Assembly: GCA_964425215.1 (NCBI GenBank)
Contig: CAYRLW010000014.1
Location: 1 to 64,000, forward strand
DNA: 64,000 nt
Source: CAYRLW01 sp964425215
Lineage (GTDB): Bacteria; Spirochaetota; Spirochaetia; Treponematales; Breznakiellaceae
Direction of reading: 5' to 3'
The position numbers were made by a program, and so were the translations under genes. Numbering within the stretch: position 1 is the first letter of the stretch; the number at the start of each line of letters is the position of its first letter. The notes below the pieces were generated by a model. It had not been told where the DNA came from. It saw only the letters and a list, made by a program, of their open reading frames with translations, and did no database searches. Of this stretch, positions 8,146 through 16,969 are shown in pieces.

Positions 8146-8571
8146 ATGACTGCGAACCGAACCAAGGGCGTACTGTTTTCCCTGGCGGCGATCATGCTGC
8201 TGGCGGAGCCGGCTGCCGCTGGGCCGGTGATCAACATCATGGGCCGGGTCGCCACGGTTTGCCGGGTCTCCCTGGCCGGCGGCGGCGCGTCGGCGGTCGA
8301 GCCGGGCGAGCAGATGCTCGGCCGACTGACCGAACTGTGCAACAACGTCGACGGCTATCGCCTGGTGCTGCTGCATCCGGCCGGTCTGGAGGACGCCTTC
8401 GTGGTGCTGGACGGCCAGCGCATACCGATCGCGGCCGATGCGACCCGCACGGTCATCGTCGACAGCAACCGTCCGGCCTATCGCGAACGCGACCTGACCC
8501 TGGTTCTGGCCGAAGGGACCGAGCCCGTGGCCGTCAATATCGAGGCCCAGCCCAAGGGCATGATTTTCTGA
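8146..8571 (+). CDS. Secreted pilus-associated hypothetical protein
   Basis: The protein has about 141 residues with a signal peptide (VLFSLAAIMLLAEPAAAG). The mature part starts INIMGRVATVCRVSL and contains LGRLTELCNNVDGYRLVLLH; two cysteines could pair. The layout (short beta-rich domain, N-terminal cysteine) resembles spore-coat-U or minor pilin domains, and the gene abuts the tip-subunit gene tail to tail with 1 nt between. A minor pilin or adhesin role is inferred. The ATG at 8146 is chosen over an upstream GTG because GAAGGG lies 8 nt ahead. Confidence 0.6.
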   Translation: MTANRTKGVLFSLAAIMLLAEPAAAGPVINIMGRVATVCRVSLAGGGASAVEPGEQMLGRLTELCNNVDGYRLVLLHPAGLEDAFVVLDGQRIPIAADATRTVIVDSNRPAYRERDLTLVLAEGTEPVAVNIEAQPKGMIF

Positions 8572-8572
8572 T

Positions 8573-9526
8573 CTAGAGGCGGGCCGAACAGCCCTCGGGC
8601 GAGGACAGCCCGGCGCGCGGCGTGAAGGTCAGCGTCACCACGTCCGAATAGCCGCCGGCCGGAACCCTGGCCGCTTGCGCCTGAGCCAGGTCGACCTGGA
8701 AGGGATGAGCGCGGCCCGACGGCGCCGGAGTGCGCGTGCAGCTGAGCGCCGAGCCAGCCTGCACCGGCACGCCCGACAGACGCATCCCGTAGTCCAGGCC
8801 GTAGGGATCGCCCTCGCGCCGCTGCAGTCGACCCCACTTGGCCGCGACGTTGATGTCGTAGGGCACGGTGGATTGCGTCGTCACGACCAGGCCGCGCGTC
8901 GCCACGCCGCCGGCCGCATCCAGCGGTCCGAAGGCGATTTCGCCACGCCGGATGCCCGCGGCGCCGACATAGGTGGAGATTCGTTCCGGCACGTTCAGGT
9001 CAACGGCCAGCCCGGCTCCTTGCTGGAAGTCAGGCGAGCCCAGCATCTGATCGCCGGAATAACAGACGAAGCGTGCTTCCAGCGCCTCGTAGTAGTCGCC
9101 GGCCGCCGCGTCCTGACCGGCGGGCAGGCTGAAGCGCAGGGTCTCGGTCACGACGTCGCCGGACGGTCCCTGACCAAATTGGACCAGAGCGCCGTTGGTG
9201 GCGTTGGGCTGCTCCGCGCCGCCGACGAAAACCTGACGCGAGGCGTCGCGGCTCCAGCGAATGTCATAGCCGCCCGGACCCGTGCCGATGCGTGGGGCCG
9301 CCGCGAGAGAGTCCGTATCGGCCAGAAGGAAGCGGACGGCGGTGGCCGAGCTGTCGATCCGGCGCACCCGCAGGGTGAAGCTGCGCTCGATCGGCGCCGC
9401 AGAGAAGGGGTCGTAGGACAGCGACAGGTCGGTGCCGGTGATCTGGAAGTCGGCGCAACCGGCCGCGGCGACCTGGGGCGCGGCCAGGGCCAGAACGGCC
9501 GTGGCGGCGAGCAGAAGCGTTTTCAT
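8573..9526 (-). CDS. Spore coat U-domain tip subunit/adhesin of the pilus
   Basis: This 317-residue protein has a signal peptide ending AAPQVAAAG and two beta-rich halves. The C-terminal half has the spore coat protein U (SCPU) pattern, including PERISTYVGAAGIRRGEIAF, conserved cysteines and a terminal ...GYSDVVTLTFTP strand. By analogy with Csu pili, the two-domain last gene encodes the tip adhesin. Its ATG at 9526 overlaps the usher stop by one base (TGATG), so the two are translationally coupled. Secretion would be through the usher after chaperone binding. Confidence 0.75.
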   Translation of the reverse strand: MKTLLLAATAVLALAAPQVAAAGCADFQITGTDLSLSYDPFSAAPIERSFTLRVRRIDSSATAVRFLLADTDSLAAAPRIGTGPGGYDIRWSRDASRQVFVGGAEQPNATNGALVQFGQGPSGDVVTETLRFSLPAGQDAAAGDYYEALEARFVCYSGDQMLGSPDFQQGAGLAVDLNVPERISTYVGAAGIRRGEIAFGPLDAAGGVATRGLVVTTQSTVPYDINVAAKWGRLQRREGDPYGLDYGMRLSGVPVQAGSALSCTRTPAPSGRAHPFQVDLAQAQAARVPAGGYSDVVTLTFTPRAGLSSPEGCSARL

Positions 9527-11982
9527 CAGCGGTTCTCCGGGCGAAGGACACCGACCCGCACCAGGCCCTCGGCCTCGGCGGGAACGTCGAGAATATAGAC
9601 GGCGGACGAGGCGGACGCGCCTTCGATCCGCCAGCGACCGGGTCGCAGGCCCTGAATCGAGAATCGACCCGAGGCGTTGGTGAACATCCGTACCGGCGCG
9701 CGCTCGGGGTGCGCCAGTTCGACCGCCTGACCGACCCAGAGCTTGAGCGGCTGTCCGGTCGCATCATGCAGTTGGCCGACCGCAGAGACGAAGTAGTCCG
9801 AGCCCACGGTGATGAGGTAGCCCGAACGATAGGGCGGCAGGACCTGCGCCGAACCGGCCCCCAGATCATATCCGGGCGGGGCTTCCGGGACGTCGAAGGT
9901 CAGGACGCGCGGCGAATAGGCGCTGAGTTCGGGCGAGACCGCCCCGCCCAGTGGACCAGAACGCGCCGAGAAGAACTCCTCGCGCGGTTCGACATAGACC
10001 TCGGCGCCGTTCAGCGAGCGGTGCGACCGCACCAGGGCGAAGCTGTCGTAGATGGGGCGCGAGACGCCGAAGGCGCCGTCGGCGAAGGCCAGCGAGGCCC
10101 CGGCCCGCAGCGAGGTGCGCTGGTCGGTGATGTCGCCGCCGTCGGCCGCGAAGAAGGTCTGGTGGCTGCCGCCGATCTCGACGCGGTTGAGCACATTGGT
10201 GATCGAGGCGTTGACCCCGGTCGCCGATTCCGAGCGGTCGATACTGGCCGCCGCGCTCCACGAATGAACGCCGCGCCCGCGCGAAGTTTGATACCCCACG
10301 CGCGCCCTGTCGCGCCGGCTGTCGACCTCGGCCGTGCCGCTGGAAAACTGGCTGAAGCGGTAGGTCAGGGCCAGACGGACGCCATACTCCTCCTGATTGC
10401 GGCGATCCTCATAGACCCCCTCCAGGCTCCACATCAGGCGCGGGCTGGCGCGCCAGCCGTAGGTGGCGCGCAGGGAGCGCTGATCGGGTTCGGCGCCCCG
10501 ACCGGCCGAGTAGAAGGCGTCGGTGGTGATGTACTGGGTGGCGCCGATGGTGTGGGCGTAGGTCAGGCCCGCTTCCCAGGCGTAGCGGTTGTCGGCGCTG
10601 AGGGCGCCGGGCGTGGCGAAGTCCTTGCTGACTGTCTGGAAGGTGGCCGTCAGGGTCCGCGCGGCGCTGAAGCCGTCGCCGAAGGTGCGCTCGAAACTGG
10701 CGTTGATCGCATAGCCTTCGCCGATGCCGTTGATCGACGAGGCGGCCACGTCGCCGCCCAGGGTGCCTATCGGCGAGGCCCAGACCATTTCGGCGCCCAC
10801 GACGCCGCCGTTCTCGTTGATGCGGAAGTTGCCGCCCGCCGTCAGCTCGTCGCTCAGACCCCGACGATAGAAGCCGGACGCCCCGAGGGTGTCGGAATAG
10901 TCGATGCCGTCGCCGCCCGGGTTGCTTTCCAGACCGCCGAAGAGGCCGAATTCGGTCAGGCCGCGCGCCAGCAGGCTGCGGTCGAAGTTCAGCGAGAAGT
11001 TGATAACGTTCTCGCGGCCCGTATCGTCGCGGATCACCAGACGCACGTCGTTGGCGCCCTGGGCGAAGGGGAAGTCGCGAATGTCGTAGGTGCCGGGGTT
11101 CAGCCGGGTCTGCTGAACCGAGCGCCCGTTGATGAAGGTCTCGACCGTCGAGGCGCGTTCCAGAGTGAAGGTGCGCTGGCCGCGCGGCTGGACGTTCCGC
11201 TGGGGCTCCAGTTCCGCATAGGAGCGCATGACCGAAAGGCCGGCCATCGAGGTCGCGCCCGAGAAGCCGCGCGAGGCGGGCTCCAGGTCGCCGGCCGTGT
11301 AGCGCGCCGTGCGAGCCATGTCGTCATAGACCAGGCGCGTGCCGTCGCGGCTGAAGTTGTCGCTGATCGTGGCCTCGTTCTCGAGGACGAAGCCGCGGTA
11401 GCGCACGGCGCTGTCCAGCAGGATGGTCGGGGTGTCGAAGCCGGTGTCGTCGCCCAGACCCTGATGGACATAGTCGGCGGTGGCGAAGGCTGTGACATAG
11501 GCCGACAGCCGCGCGGGTTCGGCCAGTCGTCCGATCACGCCATAGCTCGATCCGGCGATGCTGATCGCCTGACGCGGCCGCATGGCGGGATCCAGCGTCA
11601 GCACCAGGCCGAAGGTCGCCGGATCATAGGCCAGCGGCAAGCCCAAAGCCGCGAGGTTCTCGGTCGACAGCCGCTCCTGGCCTTCGAGGGCCTGACGGAT
11701 GCGCGCGAAGTCGTCGGCGGACACGCGCGGCTCGATGAGCGGCATCAGGGTGTCGAGCTGGACCAGGATGCGGTCGTCGGCCGTCAGGATGTAATCGACC
11801 TCGCCCAGGACAAACGGGCCGTCGCGCAGGGGCCCGCCCAGGGGAATGTCGCGTCCCGACGGATTGAGGCGCTCCGGCAGGGGCGCGGGGGCCGTCTGGA
11901 TCACGTCGTCGTAGCTCACCGCCCACGCCGGGGTCATCGAGCCGGCCGCCGCGGTGACGACGGCCAAGGGCCAGAGCTTCAT
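9526..11982 (-). CDS. Outer-membrane fimbrial usher
   Basis: This protein of about 818 residues has a signal peptide (LAVVTAAAGSMTPAWAV). An N-terminal chaperone-subunit docking domain is followed by a long beta-barrel with the usher hallmarks GRSVQQTRLNPGTYDIRDFP and ANDVRLVIRDDTGRE, then C-terminal plug-like domains (SGRFSIQGLRPGRWRIEG). It is the PapC/FimD family pore that assembles pilins across the outer membrane; length is usual for the archaic branch. The start at 11982 is used because the chaperone stop ends 4 nt upstream; the longer frame would overlap the chaperone. Confidence 0.9.
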   Translation of the reverse strand: MKLWPLAVVTAAAGSMTPAWAVSYDDVIQTAPAPLPERLNPSGRDIPLGGPLRDGPFVLGEVDYILTADDRILVQLDTLMPLIEPRVSADDFARIRQALEGQERLSTENLAALGLPLAYDPATFGLVLTLDPAMRPRQAISIAGSSYGVIGRLAEPARLSAYVTAFATADYVHQGLGDDTGFDTPTILLDSAVRYRGFVLENEATISDNFSRDGTRLVYDDMARTARYTAGDLEPASRGFSGATSMAGLSVMRSYAELEPQRNVQPRGQRTFTLERASTVETFINGRSVQQTRLNPGTYDIRDFPFAQGANDVRLVIRDDTGRENVINFSLNFDRSLLARGLTEFGLFGGLESNPGGDGIDYSDTLGASGFYRRGLSDELTAGGNFRINENGGVVGAEMVWASPIGTLGGDVAASSINGIGEGYAINASFERTFGDGFSAARTLTATFQTVSKDFATPGALSADNRYAWEAGLTYAHTIGATQYITTDAFYSAGRGAEPDQRSLRATYGWRASPRLMWSLEGVYEDRRNQEEYGVRLALTYRFSQFSSGTAEVDSRRDRARVGYQTSRGRGVHSWSAAASIDRSESATGVNASITNVLNRVEIGGSHQTFFAADGGDITDQRTSLRAGASLAFADGAFGVSRPIYDSFALVRSHRSLNGAEVYVEPREEFFSARSGPLGGAVSPELSAYSPRVLTFDVPEAPPGYDLGAGSAQVLPPYRSGYLITVGSDYFVSAVGQLHDATGQPLKLWVGQAVELAHPERAPVRMFTNASGRFSIQGLRPGRWRIEGASASSAVYILDVPAEAEGLVRVGVLRPENR

Positions 11983-11986
11983 CGGA

Positions 11987-12754
11987 TCAGCGCCCTTCGA
12001 CGGGAGCGATGTCCACGACAACCGTACCTTCGGCGCTCGGCAAGTCGAGGTTGATGGGCAGGCGGCGGGTCGCGCCCGACGGGATCAGACCCAGGCCCAT
12101 GCGGCGCTGAATTTCATCCGGCTCGAACGACTCGCGGAAGATGACGGCGCCGGCGGCGTCGCGCTGGGTGACGGTCAGGCGACCCCGGCCAACATAGCCG
12201 TAGGTGTCGCCGCTGTTGTTGACGTGGATCACGGGGAAGGCGCGCCCGTCCTTGTCGGTCTCGATCGCCGCCGAGGCGACGCTGAGGGCCGACTTGGCGC
12301 CATTGGCGCCGACGCTGACCAGGACCTTGAAATTATAGAGCACCTGCACGGCGTTCTCGTTCTCGGGCAGTTGCACCGGCAACTGGGCCACCGAGACGTA
12401 GTAGTGGCGGCTGGCGGTCGGCGCCGGATCGCCGACCCACTGGACGCGGAAGGCCTGGGATTGGCCCGGTTCGACCGTGGCGGTGGCGGGGAAGACCATC
12501 AGGTCTTCGCTCTCTTCATCCGTTTCACGGAACTCGCCGTCGACCAGCTCGACAGGCCGGGCCACCAGTTCGACCGGCACCGTCGTGGTGAAGGTGTTCT
12601 GCAGGGTGACGACCGCGGAGCTGCGTCGTCCCGACGACAGCAGGTCCAGAACCACCGGCTGCACGTTCAGCGCGGCGGCGGGAATGCCCGAGGCGAGAAG
12701 CGCGACACCGGCCAGACACAGGGCTTTTGCAGACCGCAACGCACCACCAAACAT
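11987..12754 (-). CDS. Periplasmic pilus assembly chaperone
   Basis: This protein of about 255 residues has a signal peptide (ALCLAGVALLASGIPAAA) and the two Ig-like domains of PapD-family chaperones: LNVQPVVLDL opens domain 1, QSQAFRVQWVG is the F-G region, and an ENENAVQVLYNFKVLV linker precedes domain 2. It folds pilin subunits by donor-strand complementation and delivers them to the usher. The ATG at 12754 has AGGAA 5 nt upstream; 12769 is an alternative start. It is separated from the pilin gene by two hairpins, which may lower its expression relative to the pilin. Confidence 0.88.
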   Translation of the reverse strand: MFGGALRSAKALCLAGVALLASGIPAAALNVQPVVLDLLSSGRRSSAVVTLQNTFTTTVPVELVARPVELVDGEFRETDEESEDLMVFPATATVEPGQSQAFRVQWVGDPAPTASRHYYVSVAQLPVQLPENENAVQVLYNFKVLVSVGANGAKSALSVASAAIETDKDGRAFPVIHVNNSGDTYGYVGRGRLTVTQRDAAGAVIFRESFEPDEIQRRMGLGLIPSGATRRLPINLDLPSAEGTVVVDIAPVEGR

Positions 12755-12788
12755 GGCATTCCTAATCATACTGAAGGCTAAAGAAGAC

Positions 12789-12845
12789 GCCGGACCGACC
12801 AAGCCTGGCCGGTCCGGCGATATCCCGGTCATGTGAAACCGGGAT
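12789..12845 (-). terminator. Tandem hairpins between pilin and chaperone (attenuator candidate)
   Basis: Reading leftward after the pilin stop come an 8-bp stem (ATCCCGGT 12822-12829 with ACCGGGAT 12838-12845) and a 9-bp stem (GCCGGACCG 12789-12797 with CGGTCCGGC 12810-12818). A pyrimidine-rich stretch TCTTCTTT follows. Such structures after a major pilin usually stabilise the pilin mRNA or let only part of transcription continue. Confidence 0.65.
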
Positions 12846-12858
12846 TAACGGGCCTGGA

Positions 12859-13476
12859 TCAGGCGCCCGGCGTCACGATCACTTCGACCGAGCCGGTGTA
12901 GGCGCCGGCGGCCAGACGACGGTCGGTCAGCGAGGACCAGTTCGTGGCGGTCGGGGTCGAGCCGTTCGACGAGGCGACCGGGGCGCCGTTGCTGGCGGCC
13001 TGGGCGAAGCGGACGTGCGTGTTGCTGTCCGACAGGCTGATGTGGCCGCCGAAGCGCGAAGCGACGGTCGAGGCGCCGTCCGTGCTGGTCGAGTCCAGGG
13101 CCACGCCGTTCAGCGAGGCGTCCAGGTTGTAGCGGATGAACTGGGCGAAGCCGCCGTCGGCCAGGCCGGTGCCGGTGGCGCCGGTGCGGGCCAGGACGGC
13201 GCGCTTCACTTCGACGCTGTTGTTCACGCCGTTGCAGAAGGCGACGATACGGGCACCGTTCAGGGCGTTGGCGATTTCGGTGGTGACGCCGCTGCGGACC
13301 TTGGCGTCAGCGTCGGTCAGGTCGGCGGCCAGGGTGACGGTGGTTTGCTGGGCCGAGACGCCGCACTTCGGAGCGACCGAAGCGTTGATGGCGACCGTTT
13401 GCGAGTCCTGGGCCGATGCGGCGCCGGCGACGAGAAGAGCGGCGGCCGAAGCGGCGACGAAAGCGATGCGGTTCAT
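12859..13476 (-). CDS. Spore coat U-domain major pilin
   Basis: This protein of about 205 residues has a clear signal peptide (FVAASAAALLVAGAASAQ) and one SCPU domain. The mature chain contains two cysteines (APKCGV and VAFCNG), a Ser/Thr/Ala-rich middle, and the conserved end DRRLAAGAYTGSVEVIVTPG, the strand used in donor-strand exchange. It is probably the main rod subunit: small, highly soluble, and placed directly ahead of the chaperone. The ATG at 13476 is preferred over 13482 because AGGAT then lies at a proper distance. Confidence 0.82.
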   Translation of the reverse strand: MNRIAFVAASAAALLVAGAASAQDSQTVAINASVAPKCGVSAQQTTVTLAADLTDADAKVRSGVTTEIANALNGARIVAFCNGVNNSVEVKRAVLARTGATGTGLADGGFAQFIRYNLDASLNGVALDSTSTDGASTVASRFGGHISLSDSNTHVRFAQAASNGAPVASSNGSTPTATNWSSLTDRRLAAGAYTGSVEVIVTPGA

Positions 13477-13598
13477 AGTCATATCCTGAACATTGAGCCG
13501 GCCTTGACCGGCGGGTTAATCGAGCCAGACCTTGGGTCTGCCCCGAAGGGTTCGACCGACGTCGGAGCGTCAGCGCGAATGGCGAGTTTGCGGCGCCA

Positions 13599-14162
13599 TC
13601 AAGAGCGCGCCGCGATAGTGATGGTGAGGGTGTCGCTGTAGTCGCCAGCGGCCAAACGGCGCCCCAGCGAGGTCTGGGACGGCCAGTCCACCGTCAGGGT
13701 GGCCTCGCGTCCGATGGCCATGCCGTCGCCGGAACCGAGGCCGCCGGGTTGCGCCAGGACGCAGGTCCCGCCCTCCATCAGCGTGGGCGACAGGCAGCGT
13801 CCGCTGCGGACCTTGCCGGCGTCGGTGTCGAGTTCGAGGCTGACGCCATAGACCTTGGCGAAAGCGTAGCCGGACAGATCGTCCGACGCCGTGCGGTTGG
13901 TCAGATGGCCGTCGTTCGACTTGGCGGTGACCTGAAAGGGGGTGTTGCAGTCGATGCGCAGCGCCAGGCTCTGCGAGTGTGCGTTTTCCAAGTCGCTGGA
14001 GACATCCAGCGTCGAGGCGGCGCCCGGCGCAAAGCCGCAGCGCTCGGCCACGGTCGCGCTGACCGCGATCTCGACGCCGTCCGTCGACTGGGCGCAGGCG
14101 GTCCCGGCGAACGCCGACGCGGCGACGCACATTGTCGCCAATTTACAGAAGCGTGCGAGCAA
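13599..14162 (-). CDS. Spore coat U-domain pilin-like protein
   Basis: The protein has 187 residues from a TTG start at 14162 that is preceded by GGGGAA. A signal peptide (CVAASAFAGTACAQS) precedes one SCPU-type domain with ERCGFAPGAAS near the N-terminus, RIDCNTPFQVTAKSNDG and the closing SLGRRLAAGDYSDTLTITI. It is the first gene of the operon and likely a minor pilin or second rod subunit. Its start sits 125 nt downstream of a CtrA-type box. Confidence 0.75.
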   Translation of the reverse strand: MLARFCKLATMCVAASAFAGTACAQSTDGVEIAVSATVAERCGFAPGAASTLDVSSDLENAHSQSLALRIDCNTPFQVTAKSNDGHLTNRTASDDLSGYAFAKVYGVSLELDTDAGKVRSGRCLSPTLMEGGTCVLAQPGGLGSGDGMAIGREATLTVDWPSQTSLGRRLAAGDYSDTLTITIAARS

Positions 14163-14885
14163 GCCCCGTTCCCCAGATCAACCGAACGCCCCCACGGCGA
14201 ACTTCTTGGAAATGGCGCTTTCAAAAGCTGGGCCATTCCATTTTGGGACACTGTTGACCGAATGCGGCTCCCTAGATCAAGGGAAATTAATGTTTTCTTA
14301 ACCATTTCAGGTGCGTCAAAGCGCGCGCAAGCGCGCCAGGCGTCGTTTGAATGTCCCATATCGGGTCGCGCGCGGACGAGGCGGCGCCCGGCTAGCGTGC
14401 TGCGTCAGCGTTCAATCGTCATTCAGCAGAAGGCAGAAGGTTTGCGCCTTCGCCAGCGAGCCGGCGTTTCAGGCACCAACAGGCGCCGCCAGCAAACCCT
14501 AGGGCTCCAGCTCGATGTCCCAATACAGGAAGCTGATACCGCCTTATCCGCGCCGATAAACTCCTGATAGCATTGATAAAAACTGGCGCCGCGCAACCCG
14601 AACGACGCCCATGGTCACCATATGGTCACCACGGCGACGGAAATCGCAGCGATTTCCAGCACGCTATAGAGACTACCAGAAACCAGCGAGAAAGTCGCCG
14701 TGAACGGCTGGAACGCGCCATGAACGGACATTGCCTGGCGGCCCGAAAGCGGACGTCCGGCCGTCGGCAACCTCAGGACCGCTTTCGCCCCAGAGGACAC
14801 GTTCAGCCTTGGCCCAGTACTGCCTGCGCTAGAGATATCCAAAAACCCATCAACAGCGCTGAAAGCGCTTTAGTTAGGCGTCCGA
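14163..14885. other. 723-nt intergenic region upstream of the pilus operon
   Basis: No gene is visible. It carries the CtrA box described separately and three TGGGACA/TGTCCCA motifs (TTGGGACA 14242-14249, TGTCCCAT 14351-14358, TGTCCCAA 14516-14523). It also has a 9-nt direct repeat ATGGTCACC (14611-14619 and 14622-14630). The region near 14280-14310 is clearly richer in A+T than its surroundings, as expected of a promoter. The right edge is the 3' end of fixJ. Confidence 0.5.
14287..14305. promoter_or_regulatory. CtrA-type binding site upstream of the pilus operon
   Basis: TTAA at 14287-14290, seven bases, then TTAACCAT at 14298-14305. This matches both the full CtrA consensus TTAA-N7-TTAA and the extended half-site TTAACCAT known from Caulobacter. 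It sits 125-140 nt upstream of the first pilin gene and 580 nt from the end of fixJ, so the pilus operon is the natural target. Confidence 0.7.
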
Positions 14886-15491
14886 TTAGGGATGAACCGT
14901 GAGGTACATCCGCAAGAGTTCGGACAAGCTTCCAGCCTGCATCTTGGCCATGAGGTTGGCGCGATAGACTTCCACGGTCCGCGCGCTGATCTCGAGATCA
15001 TAGGCGATGACCTTGTTGGCGTGGCCCTGAACCAATCCTGCGAGCACGTCGCGTTCCCGTCCTGACAGGGCGTCGAGACGCGCCACCAGCATCCGCTTCT
15101 CGGCTTCTGCCGACGCCGTTTCGCCCGCTCGATCCGCCGCACGCTGGATCGAAGCCAACAGCAATTCGTCGTCGAACGGCTTTTCGATGAAATCCACCAC
15201 GCCTGCGCGCAACGCCTCCACAGCCAGCGGCATGTCGGCATGGCCAGTGATGACGATCACAGGTTCCCCCGAACCGTCCGCCTGTAATCGGCGTGCCAGC
15301 TCTATCCCGGTCATGTCAGGCATGCGCACATCGGTGATGATGCATCCGGGATGTCGGTCTTTCACGGCGAGAAAGGCGACGGCGGACTCGTGGGTTTGCA
15401 CGCATAATCCGGCTGTACTCAGGAGGAAGGCGATCGAATCTCTCACAGCGGCGTCGTCGTCGATGACGTGCATGATCGGAGCGTTTGTCAT
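14886..15491 (-). CDS. fixJ: FixJ-family response regulator
   Basis: The 201-residue protein has an N-terminal receiver domain, with acidic pocket IDDDAAVRDS and phospho-acceptor Asp54 in CIITDVRMPDMTG, and Lys in DFIEKPFDDE. A LuxR/NarL-type helix-turn-helix follows (LSGRERDVLAGLVQGHANK, ISARTVEVYRANLMAKM). In rhizobia and Caulobacter FixJ is phosphorylated by FixL at low oxygen and activates microaerobic genes. It overlaps the sensor gene as ATGA, so the pair is co-translated. No fixK or fixT gene lies nearby; likely targets include the divergent oxidase and flavohemoglobin genes. Confidence 0.9.
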   Translation of the reverse strand: MTNAPIMHVIDDDAAVRDSIAFLLSTAGLCVQTHESAVAFLAVKDRHPGCIITDVRMPDMTGIELARRLQADGSGEPVIVITGHADMPLAVEALRAGVVDFIEKPFDDELLLASIQRAADRAGETASAEAEKRMLVARLDALSGRERDVLAGLVQGHANKVIAYDLEISARTVEVYRANLMAKMQAGSLSELLRMYLTVHP

Positions 15492-16969
15492 GCGAGCTCT
15501 TCCTCAAGTCGGGCGCGATGTAGCGTGAAGTGAAAATCCGCGCCTCCAGCGGCGTTGGCCTCGAACCACAGGCGCCCGCCATGGGCTTCCATTATGGTCC
15601 GCGATATCGAAAGCCCAACCCCCATGCCGGCCCGCTTCGTCGTGATGAAGGGCTGGAACAACTGGACCGCCACATCGGGATCAATCCCCGCCCCCGTATC
15701 GGAAACCGTGACCTGGACATGATCCTCATCCAGCGTCGAGGCGGATATGGCCAGGTCCCGTGTCCCGCCGTCCTGCATGGCGTCCATGGCGTTTCGGATC
15801 AGGTTGAGCAGGACCTGCTGGATTTGAACCCTGTCAACGATGACGAGGTCAGCGGACGGATCGAGGGCGAACCGCACCTGAACGCCGTGCTCCCGCGCCC
15901 CGACCAGCGCCAGGGCGCTGGCCTCCTCGATGAGCGAGTGCAGGTTCTCGATCCGCCTTTCAGTCTCGCCCCGGGCGACGAACTCTCGCAGGCGCCGGAT
16001 GATCACGCCGGCGCGCAGCGCCTGGTCAGCCGCCCGGTCCACGGCGTCGGAGACGCGATCGACCGACGCATTCTCCAAGCGAAGCAGTCGCCCCGCGCCC
16101 TTCAGGTAGTTGGTGATCGCGGTCAACGGCTGGTTCAGCTCATGGGCGAGCGCTGACGCCATTTCGCCGAGGGCCGTCAGACGCGACACCCGGATCAGGT
16201 CTGCCTGAAGCTCCTGCATCCTGGCCTCAGCCTGTTGGCGTTCCGTCAGATCCCGCACAAACCCGGTGAAGAAACGCCCCTCCTTGGTCCGCATCTCCCC
16301 GACTGCGAGTTCCAGAGGGAAGTCGGACCCATCCTTGCGACGACCGACCACGACGCGCCCTACGCCGACGATCCGGCGTTCTCCGGTTCGATAATAGCGT
16401 TCAAGATAGCTGTCGTGCGCTTCGCGATGAGGTGCGGGCATCAACAGGCTGACATTCTGCCCGATGGCTTCGGCCGCAGTCCAGCCGAATAGCCGTTCTG
16501 CAGTGGGGCTGAAGGCTCGCATGGCCCCCTTCTCGTCGATGAGAATCATGGCGTCGGGCACGGTGTCCAGGATCAACCGTAGATGGGTCTCACGGGAGGA
16601 AAGCTCCTTCAGAACCCGTTGGAACCACTCGCCGCCCCAGGTCACGGCGCCCGCGACGACAAGGAATAGCGCGGCCTCCGCCACCTGCGGCTGAGCGTCG
16701 CCCAGAAGCAGTCCCGTCGCGACGCCCAGGCCGGCGGCCAGGGCGCCGGGCCAGACGCCGCCCAGGGCTGAGCCCGCCACCACGGCCGGCACAAAGACCA
16801 GAAAGGACAGCCGGGCGTCGAAGAGGGACGGCAGGCCTGCTCGCGCCCAAGCGCCCATGAGGATCAGTACCAGAACCGTGGCGACTGCTAGCCAAGGCGA
16901 AGAGGGCCTCACAAGGGGAGAAGACGAATGAAAGACGCGCATCGTCCGCTTTCTAGCCTTGTTCACCAA
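15488..16969 (-). CDS. fixL: FixL-type membrane heme-PAS sensor histidine kinase
   Basis: The protein has up to 493 residues (484 if the ATG at 16942 is used). Hydrophobic N-terminal segments (about 25-115) are followed by a PAS domain (about 130-240). A HisKA domain with His276 in ALAHELNQ and an ATPase domain with NLIRNAMDAM, DTGAGID and GMGVGLSIS complete it. The PAS domain has the FixL heme signature: His185 in EAHDSYLERY and Arg205 in VGVGRVVVGRRKDG, 20 residues apart like His200/Arg220 of Bradyrhizobium FixL. The protein should therefore bind heme and sense O2, and possibly NO or CO. It is divergent from the alternative oxidase gene. Confidence 0.9.
   Translation of the reverse strand: MVNKARKRTMRVFHSSSPLVRPSSPWLAVATVLVLILMGAWARAGLPSLFDARLSFLVFVPAVVAGSALGGVWPGALAAGLGVATGLLLGDAQPQVAEAALFLVVAGAVTWGGEWFQRVLKELSSRETHLRLILDTVPDAMILIDEKGAMRAFSPTAERLFGWTAAEAIGQNVSLLMPAPHREAHDSYLERYYRTGERRIVGVGRVVVGRRKDGSDFPLELAVGEMRTKEGRFFTGFVRDLTERQQAEARMQELQADLIRVSRLTALGEMASALAHELNQPLTAITNYLKGAGRLLRLENASVDRVSDAVDRAADQALRAGVIIRRLREFVARGETERRIENLHSLIEEASALALVGAREHGVQVRFALDPSADLVIVDRVQIQQVLLNLIRNAMDAMQDGGTRDLAISASTLDEDHVQVTVSDTGAGIDPDVAVQLFQPFITTKRAGMGVGLSISRTIMEAHGGRLWFEANAAGGADFHFTLHRARLEEELA

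Noticed and set aside
9709..12054. A 781-codon open frame on the plus strand opposite the usher gene
   Set aside because: It is the complement of a well-supported usher with all family motifs. Long antisense frames are common in GC-rich genes, and the translated protein has no domain or ribosome site.
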